Assembly (NCBI GenBank): GCA_963663375.1
Contig: OY760195.1
Location: 1,178,001-1,242,000 of the forward strand
DNA length: 64,000 nt
Source: JAYREN01 sp963663375
Lineage (GTDB): Bacteria > Acidobacteriota > Holophagae > Holophagales > Holophagaceae
Direction: 5' to 3'
The position numbers and the translations under genes are program-made. Below, in pieces: positions 33,722 to 43,137 of the stretch. Below the pieces are notes generated by a model. The model had not been told where the DNA came from. It ran no database searches and saw nothing but the letters and a program-made list of their open reading frames with translations. Numbering within the stretch: the first letter of the stretch is position 1; every line of letters begins with the position of its first letter.

Positions 33722-36700
33722 ATGAGCCTCCTTCCCCGCATCGCCCTTCTCGCCCTCTGGGGGTGCCTCGCCCTCCTGGTGCCCGCTAGGGGCGCGGATA
33801 CCGGCTATGCTCCGGGGCGCACGGCCTTCCGTTCCTATGGCGTGGAGAAGGGCCTCGGCAACCTGTCGGTGCTGACCCTGCTTCAGGACCGGGCCGGCTA
33901 CCTCTGGGCGGGCACCGAGGACGGCCTGTATCGCTACGATGGTCGGGACTTCCAGCGCTTCGACCGCCGTCAGGGGCTCCCTTCCACCTATGTGGGGGCC
34001 CTGCACGAATCCTCCAATGGCCTGCTGTGGGCGGGCACCTACGCTGGGCTCGCCCAACGCGATGCCAATGGTTTCCGGGTCGTGGCCCCGGAGGCCGGGC
34101 TACCGGCCCAGCAGGTGGAGACCCTGGCCAGCACACCAGATGGACGGCTGTGGGTGGGCTTCCAGAGTGGTCTCTTCGTTCAGCGCCCCGCCGGAGGGTT
34201 TATGCCCGCCCCCGGATGGCCAGGGGGCGAGGCCACCGCCCTGACGGTGGAACCCGGTGGTCGGCTCTGGGGCGCGATCTTGAGCGGAGGCCCCGGCGGA
34301 TTGGCTCGGGTCCTTTCCCTGGAAGGCAATGCTTGGCGCACCTGGTCCCTGCCGGGGCTGGGGAAGGAGCGGGTGGATGCCCTGGCCCGGGACGGCGCGG
34401 GGCGGATCTGGGTCCGGACCGCCAAGGGTCTGTGGGCCCTCGAACCCGGTGCCGGCCAGATGTTCCATTCCGTGTCCGAACCCAGCAGCCTGGCCAGTAC
34501 GCCGGGTCACCTCTGCGTGGATCGCAAGGGCCGGGTGATGGTACCCACGGGCACGGGGCTCTACACCTGGATGGGGAGTTCCTGGCAGCGGCTGGGGCCC
34601 CAGGAGGGCCTGCCCGTGGACTGGGCGCGCATCGCCCTGGAGGATCGGGAAGGATCCCTCTGGATCGGCAGCACCGGCCTGCACCGGCAGCTGGGCGGCG
34701 GGGTCTGGCGCGGCTACGGGGTTCGGGATGGACTCCCCAGCGATGTCGCTCGGGCCCTCTTCCAGGATCGTCAGGGCCGCCTACTGGTGGGAACGGAGAA
34801 GGGTGTCGCCCAGGCTTCCTCGAAAGGATTCCAGGTGCTGCCGGGCACGACCGCCAACGCGATCCGGAGCATCCAGGAGGGGCCGGACGGAATGCTCTAC
34901 ATGGCCGGGCTTCCCATCGAAGTGGTCCGGGCGGATCCCCGGACGGGACGCGTCGAGCACTTCGGTCCCCAGGCGGGTCTGGTGCGGGGGAAGCGTATCT
35001 TCCGGCTGGTCCTCGACCCGGGCGGAACCCTCTGGGCAGCCCTGGACGGCGGTGGACTCATGGCCGCCCAGACCGGCGTGGGACCCCTGCGCTTTTCCTC
35101 CGTGGCCTTGCCTGGTGGCGACGAGAACGAGTACATCAGTGGCCTTGCGATGGACAGTCAAGGCCGGATCTGGGCCTGCGGGGAGAAGGGCCTGGCCCTC
35201 CTGGAAAAGGGGATCTGGAAGCGCTTCACCCGGAATGACGGCCTCAAGCAGACCCACGTGGCCTATCTGCTGCCCCTACACAACGGTGAATTCGTGGCGG
35301 CCTACTTCGAGGCCACGGGCCTGAGCCGCCTGAACTACGAGGGAGGCCGCCTCCAGGTCTCCGACCTGAACGTCTCCAGCGTTCTGGAGGCCCAGAAGGT
35401 CTACATGCTGGGGGAGGACCGCCGCGGGCGCCTGTGGATCGGCACTGGACAGGGTGTCTTCCTGCTGGACGGGGCGCGGGAGCGGCAGTTCGGGGCCGAG
35501 GATGGCCTGGTAGGCGATGACATCAACAACATGACCTTTCTGGAGGATCGCGAGGGGAACATCTGGATCGGCACCCTGGCAGGACTGGCCCGTTTCGATT
35601 CCCGGGTGGAATCCCCCGCGCCCCCCGCGCCCCGCACGGTGATCCTGGGCAGCACCCTGGGCCGGCGCACCTGGGATGGCCTCCCGCCGGACGAGCTGGA
35701 ACTCTCCCATCGGGAGAACCTCCTGGAAGTGCGCTTTGCGGGCCTCAGTTTTCTGCGGGAAACGGCGGTCCAGAGCGAAACCCGCCTGGTGGGGCTGGAG
35801 CCGGAATGGCGGACCACGCGCACCCGGGAACTGCACATCCCCGCCCTGCCCCCTGGGTCCTATCGGTTCGAGGTACGCAGCCGCATTGGGGAAGGTCCCT
35901 GGGGCGAAGTCGCGGGCTTCGCCTTCACCGTCCGGCCCGCGTGGTGGCAGACCTGGTGGTTCCGCAGCCTCGCGGGCCTCGCGCTCCTGGGGCTGGGAGC
36001 CCTTGCCTTCTGGTGGCGTCTCCGCAGCCTGCACAAGCGGACGGCGCTCCTGGAGTCCATCGTGGCGGACCGCACCCAGGAGCTTCAGCAGGCCAACGAG
36101 GCCCTCCGGATGCAGAGCCTGACGGACCCTCTCACGGGCCTGCGCAACCGACGCTTCCTGGGGGTCTGCATGCCCGACGATGTGGCCCAGGTGAACCGGA
36201 CCCACCGCAACATCTCCCTGGGGAAGGGCGACCGCCACGCCATGAACATCGACATGGTCTTTCTCATGGTCGACGTGGACCACTTCAAGGTGATCAACGA
36301 CGAGTATGGGCATCATGCGGGTGACCAGGTCCTCCAACAGCTGGCTGAGATTCTCCGGGCCGCCACCCGGGATTCGGACACCGTAGTTCGCTGGGGCGGA
36401 GAGGAATTCCTGGTGGTGGCGAGAAGTGCCTGCCGAAAGGACTTCGCCGTGCTCGCCGAGCGCATCCGGAGCCAGGTGGAGAGTCACGTCTTCCACCTGG
36501 AAACCGGCGAAGAAGTGCGGCGGACCTGTTCCGTGGGTTTCGCCTTCTATCCCCTGGTAGGTGTTCCGCCGGATCATGTGTCCTGGGAGCAGGCGGTGGA
36601 TGTGGCGGATCACGCCCTCTACGCCGCCAAGCGAGGCGGGCGGAACGCCTGGGTGGGCATCTTCTCGCGCCTGGGCCTGGAGGCCAGCGAGATCTCCCGA

Positions 36701-36805
36701 ACCCCGGCCCACGAGATTCCCAAATTCCTGGCCTCGGGATGCCTGGAAGTGGTCACCAGCCTGCCCGAAGGCACCCCGCTCGACTGGGAACCTCCCAAGA
36801 GCTGA
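33722..36805 (+). CDS. Propeller-type sensor with GGDEF diguanylate cyclase output
   Basis: A 1027-residue protein. The signal peptide MSLLPRIALLALWGCLALLV is followed by a periplasmic region of about 600 residues with two-component-regulator propeller repeats (LWAGTEDGLYRYDG, LWIGSTGLHRQLGG, IWIGTLAGLARFD). A Y_Y_Y domain comes next near 650-735, then a membrane helix near 745-765 and a short coiled coil. The GGDEF domain runs to about 985. Its active site is GGEEF near 892, competent for making cyclic di-GMP, and an RDSD (RxxD) inhibitory site lies five residues before it. The protein should turn an external, perhaps carbohydrate, signal into c-di-GMP, with product inhibition. It follows the BNR-propeller protein on the same strand. 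Confidence 0.93.
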   Translation: MSLLPRIALLALWGCLALLVPARGADTGYAPGRTAFRSYGVEKGLGNLSVLTLLQDRAGYLWAGTEDGLYRYDGRDFQRFDRRQGLPSTYVGALHESSNGLLWAGTYAGLAQRDANGFRVVAPEAGLPAQQVETLASTPDGRLWVGFQSGLFVQRPAGGFMPAPGWPGGEATALTVEPGGRLWGAILSGGPGGLARVLSLEGNAWRTWSLPGLGKERVDALARDGAGRIWVRTAKGLWALEPGAGQMFHSVSEPSSLASTPGHLCVDRKGRVMVPTGTGLYTWMGSSWQRLGPQEGLPVDWARIALEDREGSLWIGSTGLHRQLGGGVWRGYGVRDGLPSDVARALFQDRQGRLLVGTEKGVAQASSKGFQVLPGTTANAIRSIQEGPDGMLYMAGLPIEVVRADPRTGRVEHFGPQAGLVRGKRIFRLVLDPGGTLWAALDGGGLMAAQTGVGPLRFSSVALPGGDENEYISGLAMDSQGRIWACGEKGLALLEKGIWKRFTRNDGLKQTHVAYLLPLHNGEFVAAYFEATGLSRLNYEGGRLQVSDLNVSSVLEAQKVYMLGEDRRGRLWIGTGQGVFLLDGARERQFGAEDGLVGDDINNMTFLEDREGNIWIGTLAGLARFDSRVESPAPPAPRTVILGSTLGRRTWDGLPPDELELSHRENLLEVRFAGLSFLRETAVQSETRLVGLEPEWRTTRTRELHIPALPPGSYRFEVRSRIGEGPWGEVAGFAFTVRPAWWQTWWFRSLAGLALLGLGALAFWWRLRSLHKRTALLESIVADRTQELQQANEALRMQSLTDPLTGLRNRRFLGVCMPDDVAQVNRTHRNISLGKGDRHAMNIDMVFLMVDVDHFKVINDEYGHHAGDQVLQQLAEILRAATRDSDTVVRWGGEEFLVVARSACRKDFAVLAERIRSQVESHVFHLETGEEVRRTCSVGFAFYPLVGVPPDHVSWEQAVDVADHALYAAKRGGRNAWVGIFSRLGLEASEISRTPAHEIPKFLASGCLEVVTSLPEGTPLDWEPPKS

Positions 36806-36850
36806 GTTTCCCGAGCATCGGATCGCCCACCCCGCCGGAAACCCCAGCCC

Positions 36851-37657
36851 ATGACCCTACGAACAGAAACCTCTTTGGATTCACGGAACGGACGGATGCC
36901 GGTCATCTTCGCGGCCCACGGCGCGCCGATCCTGCTGGATGACGCCCAGTGGATGGGCGAACTCGCCGCCTGGGCGAAGGCGATGCCGAGGCCTTCGAGC
37001 GTGCTCATGATTTCGGCACACTGGGAACAGCGGCCCACCACCCTGGGCGCCACCCGCACGGTTCCCCTCATCTATGATTTCGGGGGCTTCCCGGAGCGGT
37101 ATTACCAGACCCGGTACCCGGCCCCCGGTGCACCTGAACTGGCGGCGCGCCTTCGCGGCCTGTTGCGCCAGGGAAATCTCGCCTTCACCGAGGCCCCGGA
37201 GCGCGGCCTCGACCATGGCGCCTACGTTCCGCTGGTGGCCATGTACCCGGGCGCCGACGTGCCCGTCCTCCAGGTCTCGATGCCTGGCCTCGACCCGCAG
37301 GAGCTCTTCCGGCTCGGCCAGGCCCTCGCACCCCTGCGTGACGAGGGCGTGCTCATCTTCGGCAGCGGCTTTCTCACCCACAACATGCGCTACGCCTTTC
37401 GGCCAGGAACCCCGGAGTGGGCGCGGGAATTCGACCATTGGGCCGAGGGAGCCCTTGAGCGCCTCGACGTGGAAGCCCTGCTCGACTTCGAGAAGCGTGC
37501 GCCGGCGGCGCGCATGGCCCTTCCCACCTGGGAGCATTACGCGCCGCTGCTGGTGGTGGCGGGAGCGGTTGCCGACGAGCGCCCGCCGACCACCTTTCCG
37601 ATCACCGGCTGGTGGATGGACGGTGCCTTCACCAAGCGTTCGGTACAGTTCGGGTAA
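36851..37657 (+). CDS. DODA-type extradiol dioxygenase family protein (YgiD-like)
   Basis: A class III extradiol ring-cleavage dioxygenase-family protein of 268 residues, or 253 if the start is the ATG at 36896 (MPVIFAAHGAPILL), where the family homology begins. Candidate metal and catalytic histidines are visible in AAHGAP, ISAHWEQ, LDHGAYVPL, THNMR and WEHYAPL. Plant and bacterial relatives cleave L-DOPA at the 4,5 bond; the natural substrate in most bacteria is unknown. Neither candidate start has a strong ribosome site. Its neighbours do not suggest an aromatic pathway. Confidence 0.85.
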   Translation: MTLRTETSLDSRNGRMPVIFAAHGAPILLDDAQWMGELAAWAKAMPRPSSVLMISAHWEQRPTTLGATRTVPLIYDFGGFPERYYQTRYPAPGAPELAARLRGLLRQGNLAFTEAPERGLDHGAYVPLVAMYPGADVPVLQVSMPGLDPQELFRLGQALAPLRDEGVLIFGSGFLTHNMRYAFRPGTPEWAREFDHWAEGALERLDVEALLDFEKRAPAARMALPTWEHYAPLLVVAGAVADERPPTTFPITGWWMDGAFTKRSVQFG

Positions 37658-37702
37658 TTCCACCCTTCGACGGATTCCGAAGATCGTGGGAAAGTTCCCG
37701 GT

Positions 37703-39538
37703 ATGAATGCCCGCAGGAATCTCGTCTGGCAGAAGGCCTATCTGTGCCTAGTGATCCTCTTGTGCCCCGGTTTCGCCTGGGCCCAGGAGGCCTTTGCCTT
37801 CCACCCTTCGGGCCTCTTCAGGTGCGGCCTGGCGGATGACCAAGGGACAATCCTGCAGGCTCCGATCTACGAGGAACTCCGCAGATTGCCCTCGGGCAAC
37901 TGGCGGGGCATCAACCGCGACCGACAAAAGGTGGACATCCTGGATGCCCGTGGAGCCTTGCTCGCCAGCCACGATCGTTGCGACATCGGTGAGTACGACA
38001 CCTGGGGCGGTGGCGCCCTGCCATCCAACCTGCTCACCCTGGATTTGTGGCCGGAGAAGGATGAACAACACGGGAAGTCCGGACTGCTGGATTCCGCGGG
38101 GCGCGTGCTGTTCCCACCCCGCGCCAAGGGTCAATGGGGAGCCCTGCCCCACCCTGAACGCGTGCTGTGGGTCGCTCCTCCGCTCCGGAAGATCGTGGAC
38201 ATCAAACAGGGACGTACCGTTCTAAGCCTGGAGGAGGATGAGAGACTCGAATCCGGGCCCTTTCCCGAGCGCCTGGTCTATTGGATTCAGAGACCTGGAG
38301 CCATTCCCCCCGGCCGCGCCCAGGACGAATCGGGCCGTGTGCTGTTTTCGGGAGCGTGGAAAAACCTGCGGCCCATGAACCACGAAGGCTGGCTGGCAGA
38401 CGGGGGGCGGTGGCTGGAGGGCTTGAACCCGGACGGCACCGCCCGGGAAGACGCGGTCTACCTGCCCGCCTACCCTTGCTCGCCCCGGGAAGATCCCTGG
38501 CCCCTGGCGGTGAAACGCATCCCGCGTTCCGTCCTGGAGACCTACCTGCGAGCACAGGAGGAAGGCAAGGAACTCGAAGACCCGAAAGGCCCCTTCGGTT
38601 GGCTCTTTAAGGATGGACGCTTTCAGGCCCTGGAAGGCTATGAATCGGTCCAGCCCATGGTCCTCGGGCGTTGGGTCGCGACCCACCAGGACGGCAGCAC
38701 CCATTGGCTGGACGCCCAGGGCCACGCTCTGGCGCGCTGGAAACACGCCTCGGTCTCGGAGATACCGGGACAACCGGGGCGCCTCTGGCTCCGGCCCGAT
38801 GCCAAGCATCCCGGGCCAGAAGCGGTGATGGACCTCGATGGAAACATCCTGTTCAAGGCGCCGGGCAGGGAAGAACTCAAACCCTTCGGGATGGGCTATG
38901 GAACCTACACAAAAGACCGGAGGACACCCCTCTGGATCACGCCGGACTTCAAGACCATCCCCCTGGATCCGCGCATGAGCATCGCGGCCGCCTCGCCGGA
39001 TGGCAGCACCCTGGTGTTGCAGGGGAAGAACCGCGCCCACCTGTTCGACGCCTTCCATCGGCGCACCGTGGGCCACCCCTTCCACTGGCTCGGCGCCACC
39101 CTCGGGCCTTGGGTGATCTTCAACCGCAAGGGGTACATGGGCCTGATGGATTGGGCGGGGCGGGAGGTGCTCCCCACGACTCACTACGAGATCAAGATCT
39201 GGCGGCCCGATCGGATCTGGGCCTCCCGCCAGACCGGTGATAGCCGAACCGAGCTGAGCCTGCTCGATGCCAGCGGCAAGACCCTTCGCCAGTGGGAAGA
39301 CGGCTACTTGATCGCCCAGGATGACCATGGAGACCTGCGCGAAGCCCCAGGCGTTCTGGAAGCGGTCTCCAAGCAGAAATCGGAGAAGGGCGACACGCAC
39401 CTGATCCAGGAGTGGGTAAACCTCGCCGGAGAGGTGGTGCTCCGTTCCAATTCCTGCCAGGAGGACCAAGCGCCCCACCCTGTCACGCTCTGGAGCCGGT
39501 CCTCGCAAGAGACTCTCCATCTCACCAGGGGCTTCTGA
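37703..39538 (+). CDS. Secreted protein of unknown function, WG-repeat-like
   Basis: A 611-residue protein with signal peptide (KAYLCLVILLCPGFAWA) near residues 11-27. The remainder is a series of short beta motifs of the type LFRCGLADDQGTILQAPIYE and LLDASGKTLRQWEDG, with alternating aromatic and DxxG features. These resemble WG/KWG repeats but are too diverged for a firm assignment. No membrane helix or catalytic motif is visible. It ends 47 bases before the U32 gene. Confidence 0.7.
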   Translation: MNARRNLVWQKAYLCLVILLCPGFAWAQEAFAFHPSGLFRCGLADDQGTILQAPIYEELRRLPSGNWRGINRDRQKVDILDARGALLASHDRCDIGEYDTWGGGALPSNLLTLDLWPEKDEQHGKSGLLDSAGRVLFPPRAKGQWGALPHPERVLWVAPPLRKIVDIKQGRTVLSLEEDERLESGPFPERLVYWIQRPGAIPPGRAQDESGRVLFSGAWKNLRPMNHEGWLADGGRWLEGLNPDGTAREDAVYLPAYPCSPREDPWPLAVKRIPRSVLETYLRAQEEGKELEDPKGPFGWLFKDGRFQALEGYESVQPMVLGRWVATHQDGSTHWLDAQGHALARWKHASVSEIPGQPGRLWLRPDAKHPGPEAVMDLDGNILFKAPGREELKPFGMGYGTYTKDRRTPLWITPDFKTIPLDPRMSIAAASPDGSTLVLQGKNRAHLFDAFHRRTVGHPFHWLGATLGPWVIFNRKGYMGLMDWAGREVLPTTHYEIKIWRPDRIWASRQTGDSRTELSLLDASGKTLRQWEDGYLIAQDDHGDLREAPGVLEAVSKQKSEKGDTHLIQEWVNLAGEVVLRSNSCQEDQAPHPVTLWSRSSQETLHLTRGF

Positions 39539-39585
39539 ACGCCCCCTTTCACACCCCTATTCGGCCCCCTGGTACCCTGGAGGCC

Positions 39586-41430
39586 ATGGGTCTGGAACTT
39601 CTCGCCCCCGCGCGGAATGCGGAGCAGGGCATCCTCGCGCTGCGGTGCGGGGCGGACGCGGTGTACATGGGCGGGGCGCGGTTCGGAGCCCGACAGGCGG
39701 CGGGCAACGATCCAGAGGATTTCCAGCGGCTCACCTCGGAGGCCCGCCTTTGGGGCGCGAAGGTGTACGCAACCCTCAATACCCTGCTCTTCGATGCCGA
39801 ACTGGAAGATGCCCGGCGCCAAGCCTGGGAGTTGTATGAGGCTGGAGTGGACGCCCTCATCATCCAGGACATGGCCTTCCTGGAGCTGGATCTACCTCCC
39901 CTGCCCCTGCACGCCAGCACTCAGGCGGCCTGCGACAGCCCGGAGCGGGTGGCCTTCCTCGCCAGCGCGGGTTTCACCCGGGCCATCCTTGCCCGGGAGC
40001 TGAGCCTCGATGACATCCAGGCCATCCACCGGGCCACCGATATCGAACTGGAGGCCTTCGTCTTTGGTGCCCTGTGCGTGGGTGAGAGCGGTCACTGCTA
40101 CCTGAGCGGCGCCATCTGTGATCGCAGCGGCAACCGCGGGGAATGTGCCCAGCCCTGCCGCGCCCCCTGGAACCTAGTGGACGCCTCGGGCCGCGTGCTC
40201 CTGCGGGACAAGCACCTGCTCAGCATCCGGGATCTGGACCTCTCTGAGCACCTGGAAGCGATGGCCGACGCGGGCATCCAGAGTTTCAAGATCGAGGGGC
40301 GGCTGAAGGACGCGGACTACATCAAGAATGTGGTCAGCCACCTGCGCCGCAGGCTCGATGACCTCCTGGAACGCCGACCGGAGCTGGGGCGAGCCTCCCT
40401 CGGCGCCGTCAGTCATGGCTTCACTCCCGACCCTTCCCGCACCTTCCAGCGGGGACTTTCCACGTACCGCATCGAGGGAGAACGCCAGTCCACGGGCACC
40501 CCGGAGGCGGCGGGCCATCTGGGCGAATTCATCGGCGAGGTGCGCTCGATCCAGGGGGATCGGGTGGTGCTGGAGCTGCTCGTGGAACTGCATCCCGGCG
40601 ATGGCCTCGCCTTCGTGGATGGCACCGAGGTGACGGGCACGGTGGTCAATGCGGTGGAGGGGCGCCAAATTTTCGTGCAGAATCCAGCCCGCATCCGGCC
40701 CGGCGCGCGCCTGCACCGGAACCTGGACCTGCACTGGCTCAAGGCCCTCCGCAGCGCAAAGGTCGAGCGGCGAATCCCCGTCAAGGCCCTCCTGGACTTC
40801 CCGGAGGGGACCGCTCGTCTGCGCCTGGAGGATGGATCGGGCCTCGCGGCCGATGCCCAGATCCCCGGCGACTTCACCGCGCCTAGGGAAGCGGAAGCCG
40901 CCGCCAAAACCATCCAGGAAGCCCTGGGCCGCCTGGGCAACACCCCCTTCCTGCTGGGTGACCTGGAGGTTTCCGAACCTCGCTTCGTGCCCGTCAGCGC
41001 CCTCAACGCCCTGCGCCGCGAGGCCGCGGCCGAACTGGAGGCGCTGCGCCGGGCTCCTCGCCCCAGGGAAGCGCGCCGACCCGCGGCCCCCCAGCTCCAC
41101 CTGCTGCCCACACTGGACCTGGACTTCACCTGGAACATTGCCAACAAGGCCTCCCGCGCCTTCTATCAGCGAGCGGGCGCCAAGGCCCTGGAACCGGCGG
41201 CAGAGCTGCAGGGCGATCTCGCGAACCGCGTGGTGATGACCACCCGCCACTGCCTGCGGTACGAATTGGGCTGGTGCCAGCTCCACCCCAACTCCGAGCC
41301 CTGGAAGCGCCTGCCGGAGCCACCGGGGGCTCTCTTCCTGGAGAACGGAACCACGCGCCTGGAATGCCACTTCGACTGCGTGCGTTGCCGGATGGAACTG
41401 GTGCTGCGCCCGCGAAGGGAGCAGGGTTGA
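39586..41430 (+). CDS. U32-family protein, RlhA (YdcP)-like 23S rRNA cytidine hydroxylase
   Basis: A 614-residue protein from MGLELLAPARNAEQGILALR (ATG at 39586). The N-terminal TIM-barrel U32 region has GADAVYMGG near 22 and the family cysteine set within SGHCYLSGAICDRSGNRGEC and AQPC (about 167-189), the likely Fe-S ligands. A DUF3656-like segment follows, as in E. coli RlhA. RlhA makes 5-hydroxycytidine in 23S rRNA using prephenate; a chorismate mutase gene, whose product makes prephenate, lies 1.3 kb downstream, which is suggestive only. A further cysteine group (CHFDCVRC) near the C-terminus could hold another metal. Earlier annotation as a collagenase-like peptidase is probably misleading. 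The stop overlaps the next start. Confidence 0.82.
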   Translation: MGLELLAPARNAEQGILALRCGADAVYMGGARFGARQAAGNDPEDFQRLTSEARLWGAKVYATLNTLLFDAELEDARRQAWELYEAGVDALIIQDMAFLELDLPPLPLHASTQAACDSPERVAFLASAGFTRAILARELSLDDIQAIHRATDIELEAFVFGALCVGESGHCYLSGAICDRSGNRGECAQPCRAPWNLVDASGRVLLRDKHLLSIRDLDLSEHLEAMADAGIQSFKIEGRLKDADYIKNVVSHLRRRLDDLLERRPELGRASLGAVSHGFTPDPSRTFQRGLSTYRIEGERQSTGTPEAAGHLGEFIGEVRSIQGDRVVLELLVELHPGDGLAFVDGTEVTGTVVNAVEGRQIFVQNPARIRPGARLHRNLDLHWLKALRSAKVERRIPVKALLDFPEGTARLRLEDGSGLAADAQIPGDFTAPREAEAAAKTIQEALGRLGNTPFLLGDLEVSEPRFVPVSALNALRREAAAELEALRRAPRPREARRPAAPQLHLLPTLDLDFTWNIANKASRAFYQRAGAKALEPAAELQGDLANRVVMTTRHCLRYELGWCQLHPNSEPWKRLPEPPGALFLENGTTRLECHFDCVRCRMELVLRPRREQG

Positions 41431-42713
41431 GCCCGAGCACCTGGGATGTAGTGGTGATCGGCGCGGGCCCGGCGGGGCTGCTGGCGGCGGGCCGGGCGGC
41501 CATGCTGGGGGCCAAGGTGATCCTGTTGGAGAAGATGGAGAAGCCCGCCCGCAAGCTGCGGATCACCGGCAAGGGCCGGGCGAACATCACCAACATGAAG
41601 CCCCTGGAGGCCCACCTCCAGGAGATCCACCCAGAACCGCGCTTCTTGCGCCAGGCCTTCGGCGCCTTCTTCAACCGCGATCTCATCGCGCTGCTGGAGT
41701 CGCAGGGGGTCGAAACCAAGACGGAACGGGGCGAGCGGGTGTTTCCCGCCAGCGACCGGGCCTGGGATGTGGCGGAGGCCCTGGTGGCCTGGGCCAAGGC
41801 CCAGGGCGTCGAGATCCTGCACCATGCCCGGGTCGAGAGCCTGCTGATCCAATCGCATGGTTTCGCGGGCGTCATGGTCACCCGCAAGGCCTCGGCCCGA
41901 ACGGAACGGATCGAGGCCCGCTGCGGCATCCTCGCCACCGGAGGACAGTCCTATCCCCTCACAGGTTCCACGGGGGATGGTCATCGGTTCGCCGAAACGA
42001 CGGGGCATCGGGTCGAACACTTGCGCCCCTCTCTGGTAGGCATCGACACGCACCCGGCCCTTGAAGGCGCCCAGGGCCTGACCCTCAAGAACGTGCAGCT
42101 GACCCTCTGGATCGAGGGGAAGAAACAGGCCAGCGAGTTCGGCGAAGCCGAATTCACGACCAAGGGCCTCGGGGGTCCCATCGTCCTGCGCCTCAGCCGA
42201 AGGATCGTGGATGCCAAGGCGGCGGGCCAAAGGGTCGAAGTGACCCTCGACCTGAAGCCAGCCCTGGGCAGAGAAAAACTGGAGGCGAGGCTCATCCGGG
42301 AGCTCCAGGCCCATCCCGCCGCCACCTGCCGGGATCTGCTGCGCTCGCTGCTGCCCTCCCAACTCGTGGATGTATTCCTCCGGAACCTCAGCCTGGACCC
42401 CACTGACCCTGCGGCCCAGATCAAGGGACCGAAACGGAAGCAGTTGCTGACCCGGCTCAAGGAGCTGCGCTTCGAGGTGACGGGTCACGGGGGCTGGGAC
42501 GAGGCCATCGTCACGGCGGGCGGCGTGTCCCTCAAGGACATCGACCCCCGCACCATGGCCTCGAGACGGGTCGAGAACCTCTACTTCGCGGGTGAGGTGC
42601 TCGATCTGGATGCGAACACCGGCGGCTACAACCTCCAGATCGCCTTTTCCACGGGCTGGCTGGCTGGGGAATCCGCCGCTCGGAAGGCAGGCTTTAACCC
42701 GCCGACACCCTGA
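41427..42713 (+). CDS. HI0933/YhiN-family flavoprotein (BaiN/RdsA type)
   Basis: A 428-residue FAD protein starting at a TTG (41427) that overlaps the U32 stop as TTGA, with GGGAG upstream. The FAD-binding VVIGAGPAGLLAAGRAA is at residues 8-24, the family signature GKGRANITN is near 49, then GGQSYPLTGSTGDG near 173. The C-terminal block reads TAGGVSLKDIDPRTM, then LYFAGEVLDLDANTGGYNLQ. The family includes proposed bile-acid and other reductases; the cellular substrate here is unknown. Translational coupling with the U32 protein suggests a shared role. Confidence 0.9.
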   Translation: MSPSTWDVVVIGAGPAGLLAAGRAAMLGAKVILLEKMEKPARKLRITGKGRANITNMKPLEAHLQEIHPEPRFLRQAFGAFFNRDLIALLESQGVETKTERGERVFPASDRAWDVAEALVAWAKAQGVEILHHARVESLLIQSHGFAGVMVTRKASARTERIEARCGILATGGQSYPLTGSTGDGHRFAETTGHRVEHLRPSLVGIDTHPALEGAQGLTLKNVQLTLWIEGKKQASEFGEAEFTTKGLGGPIVLRLSRRIVDAKAAGQRVEVTLDLKPALGREKLEARLIRELQAHPAATCRDLLRSLLPSQLVDVFLRNLSLDPTDPAAQIKGPKRKQLLTRLKELRFEVTGHGGWDEAIVTAGGVSLKDIDPRTMASRRVENLYFAGEVLDLDANTGGYNLQIAFSTGWLAGESAARKAGFNPPTP

Positions 42714-42722
42714 CGCGGAGCC

Positions 42723-43022
42723 TCACTCGGTATTAGTCGCTCCGAGCCGGGCGGCTTCGCGTTTGGTCCAGTCCAGGATGAAGCCGTAGATTTCCCGCAG
42801 GCCCTCGGCCGACATGGGCCCCGCATTAGCTTGGCCCAACTCCGCAAGGACTCGCTCTTCCTGGGCCGCATCCAGGAAGTCGAGCCCCTGGGTCGCTTTG
42901 TAGTCCTTGAGGCGCTTCACCAGATCGATCCGCGCGTTGAGTGCCTGCAGGATCTCCAGATCGTTGGCGGCGATCTGCGCCCGGTGACTCTGGATGAGTG
43001 GATCACACTTTGAACCTGCCAC
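42723..43022 (-). CDS. AroQ-type chorismate mutase
   Basis: A 99-residue protein starting at a GTG (43022) with an excellent GGAGG site 4 bases upstream. It is a single CM_2 helical domain: RAQIAANDLEILQALNARID, LVKRLKDYKATQGLDFLD, QEERVLAEL and NAGPMSAEGLREIYGFIL. The Arg, Lys, Asp and Glu positions that bind chorismate are filled. It converts chorismate to prephenate for Phe/Tyr synthesis and, possibly, for rRNA hydroxylation by the nearby RlhA-like protein. It is a stand-alone enzyme without a dehydratase or dehydrogenase fusion. Confidence 0.9.
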   Translation of the reverse strand: MAGSKCDPLIQSHRAQIAANDLEILQALNARIDLVKRLKDYKATQGLDFLDAAQEERVLAELGQANAGPMSAEGLREIYGFILDWTKREAARLGATNTE

Positions 43023-43137
43023 GTCTCCTCCCTTCCACCCATCCTGTCACACCCAGCACGGATCCCGATTTTTTGCAGAATTGTGCCGCAGGATGGCACC
43101 ACACTGATGGATTCTGAATATATCCAAGGAGCCTCCG

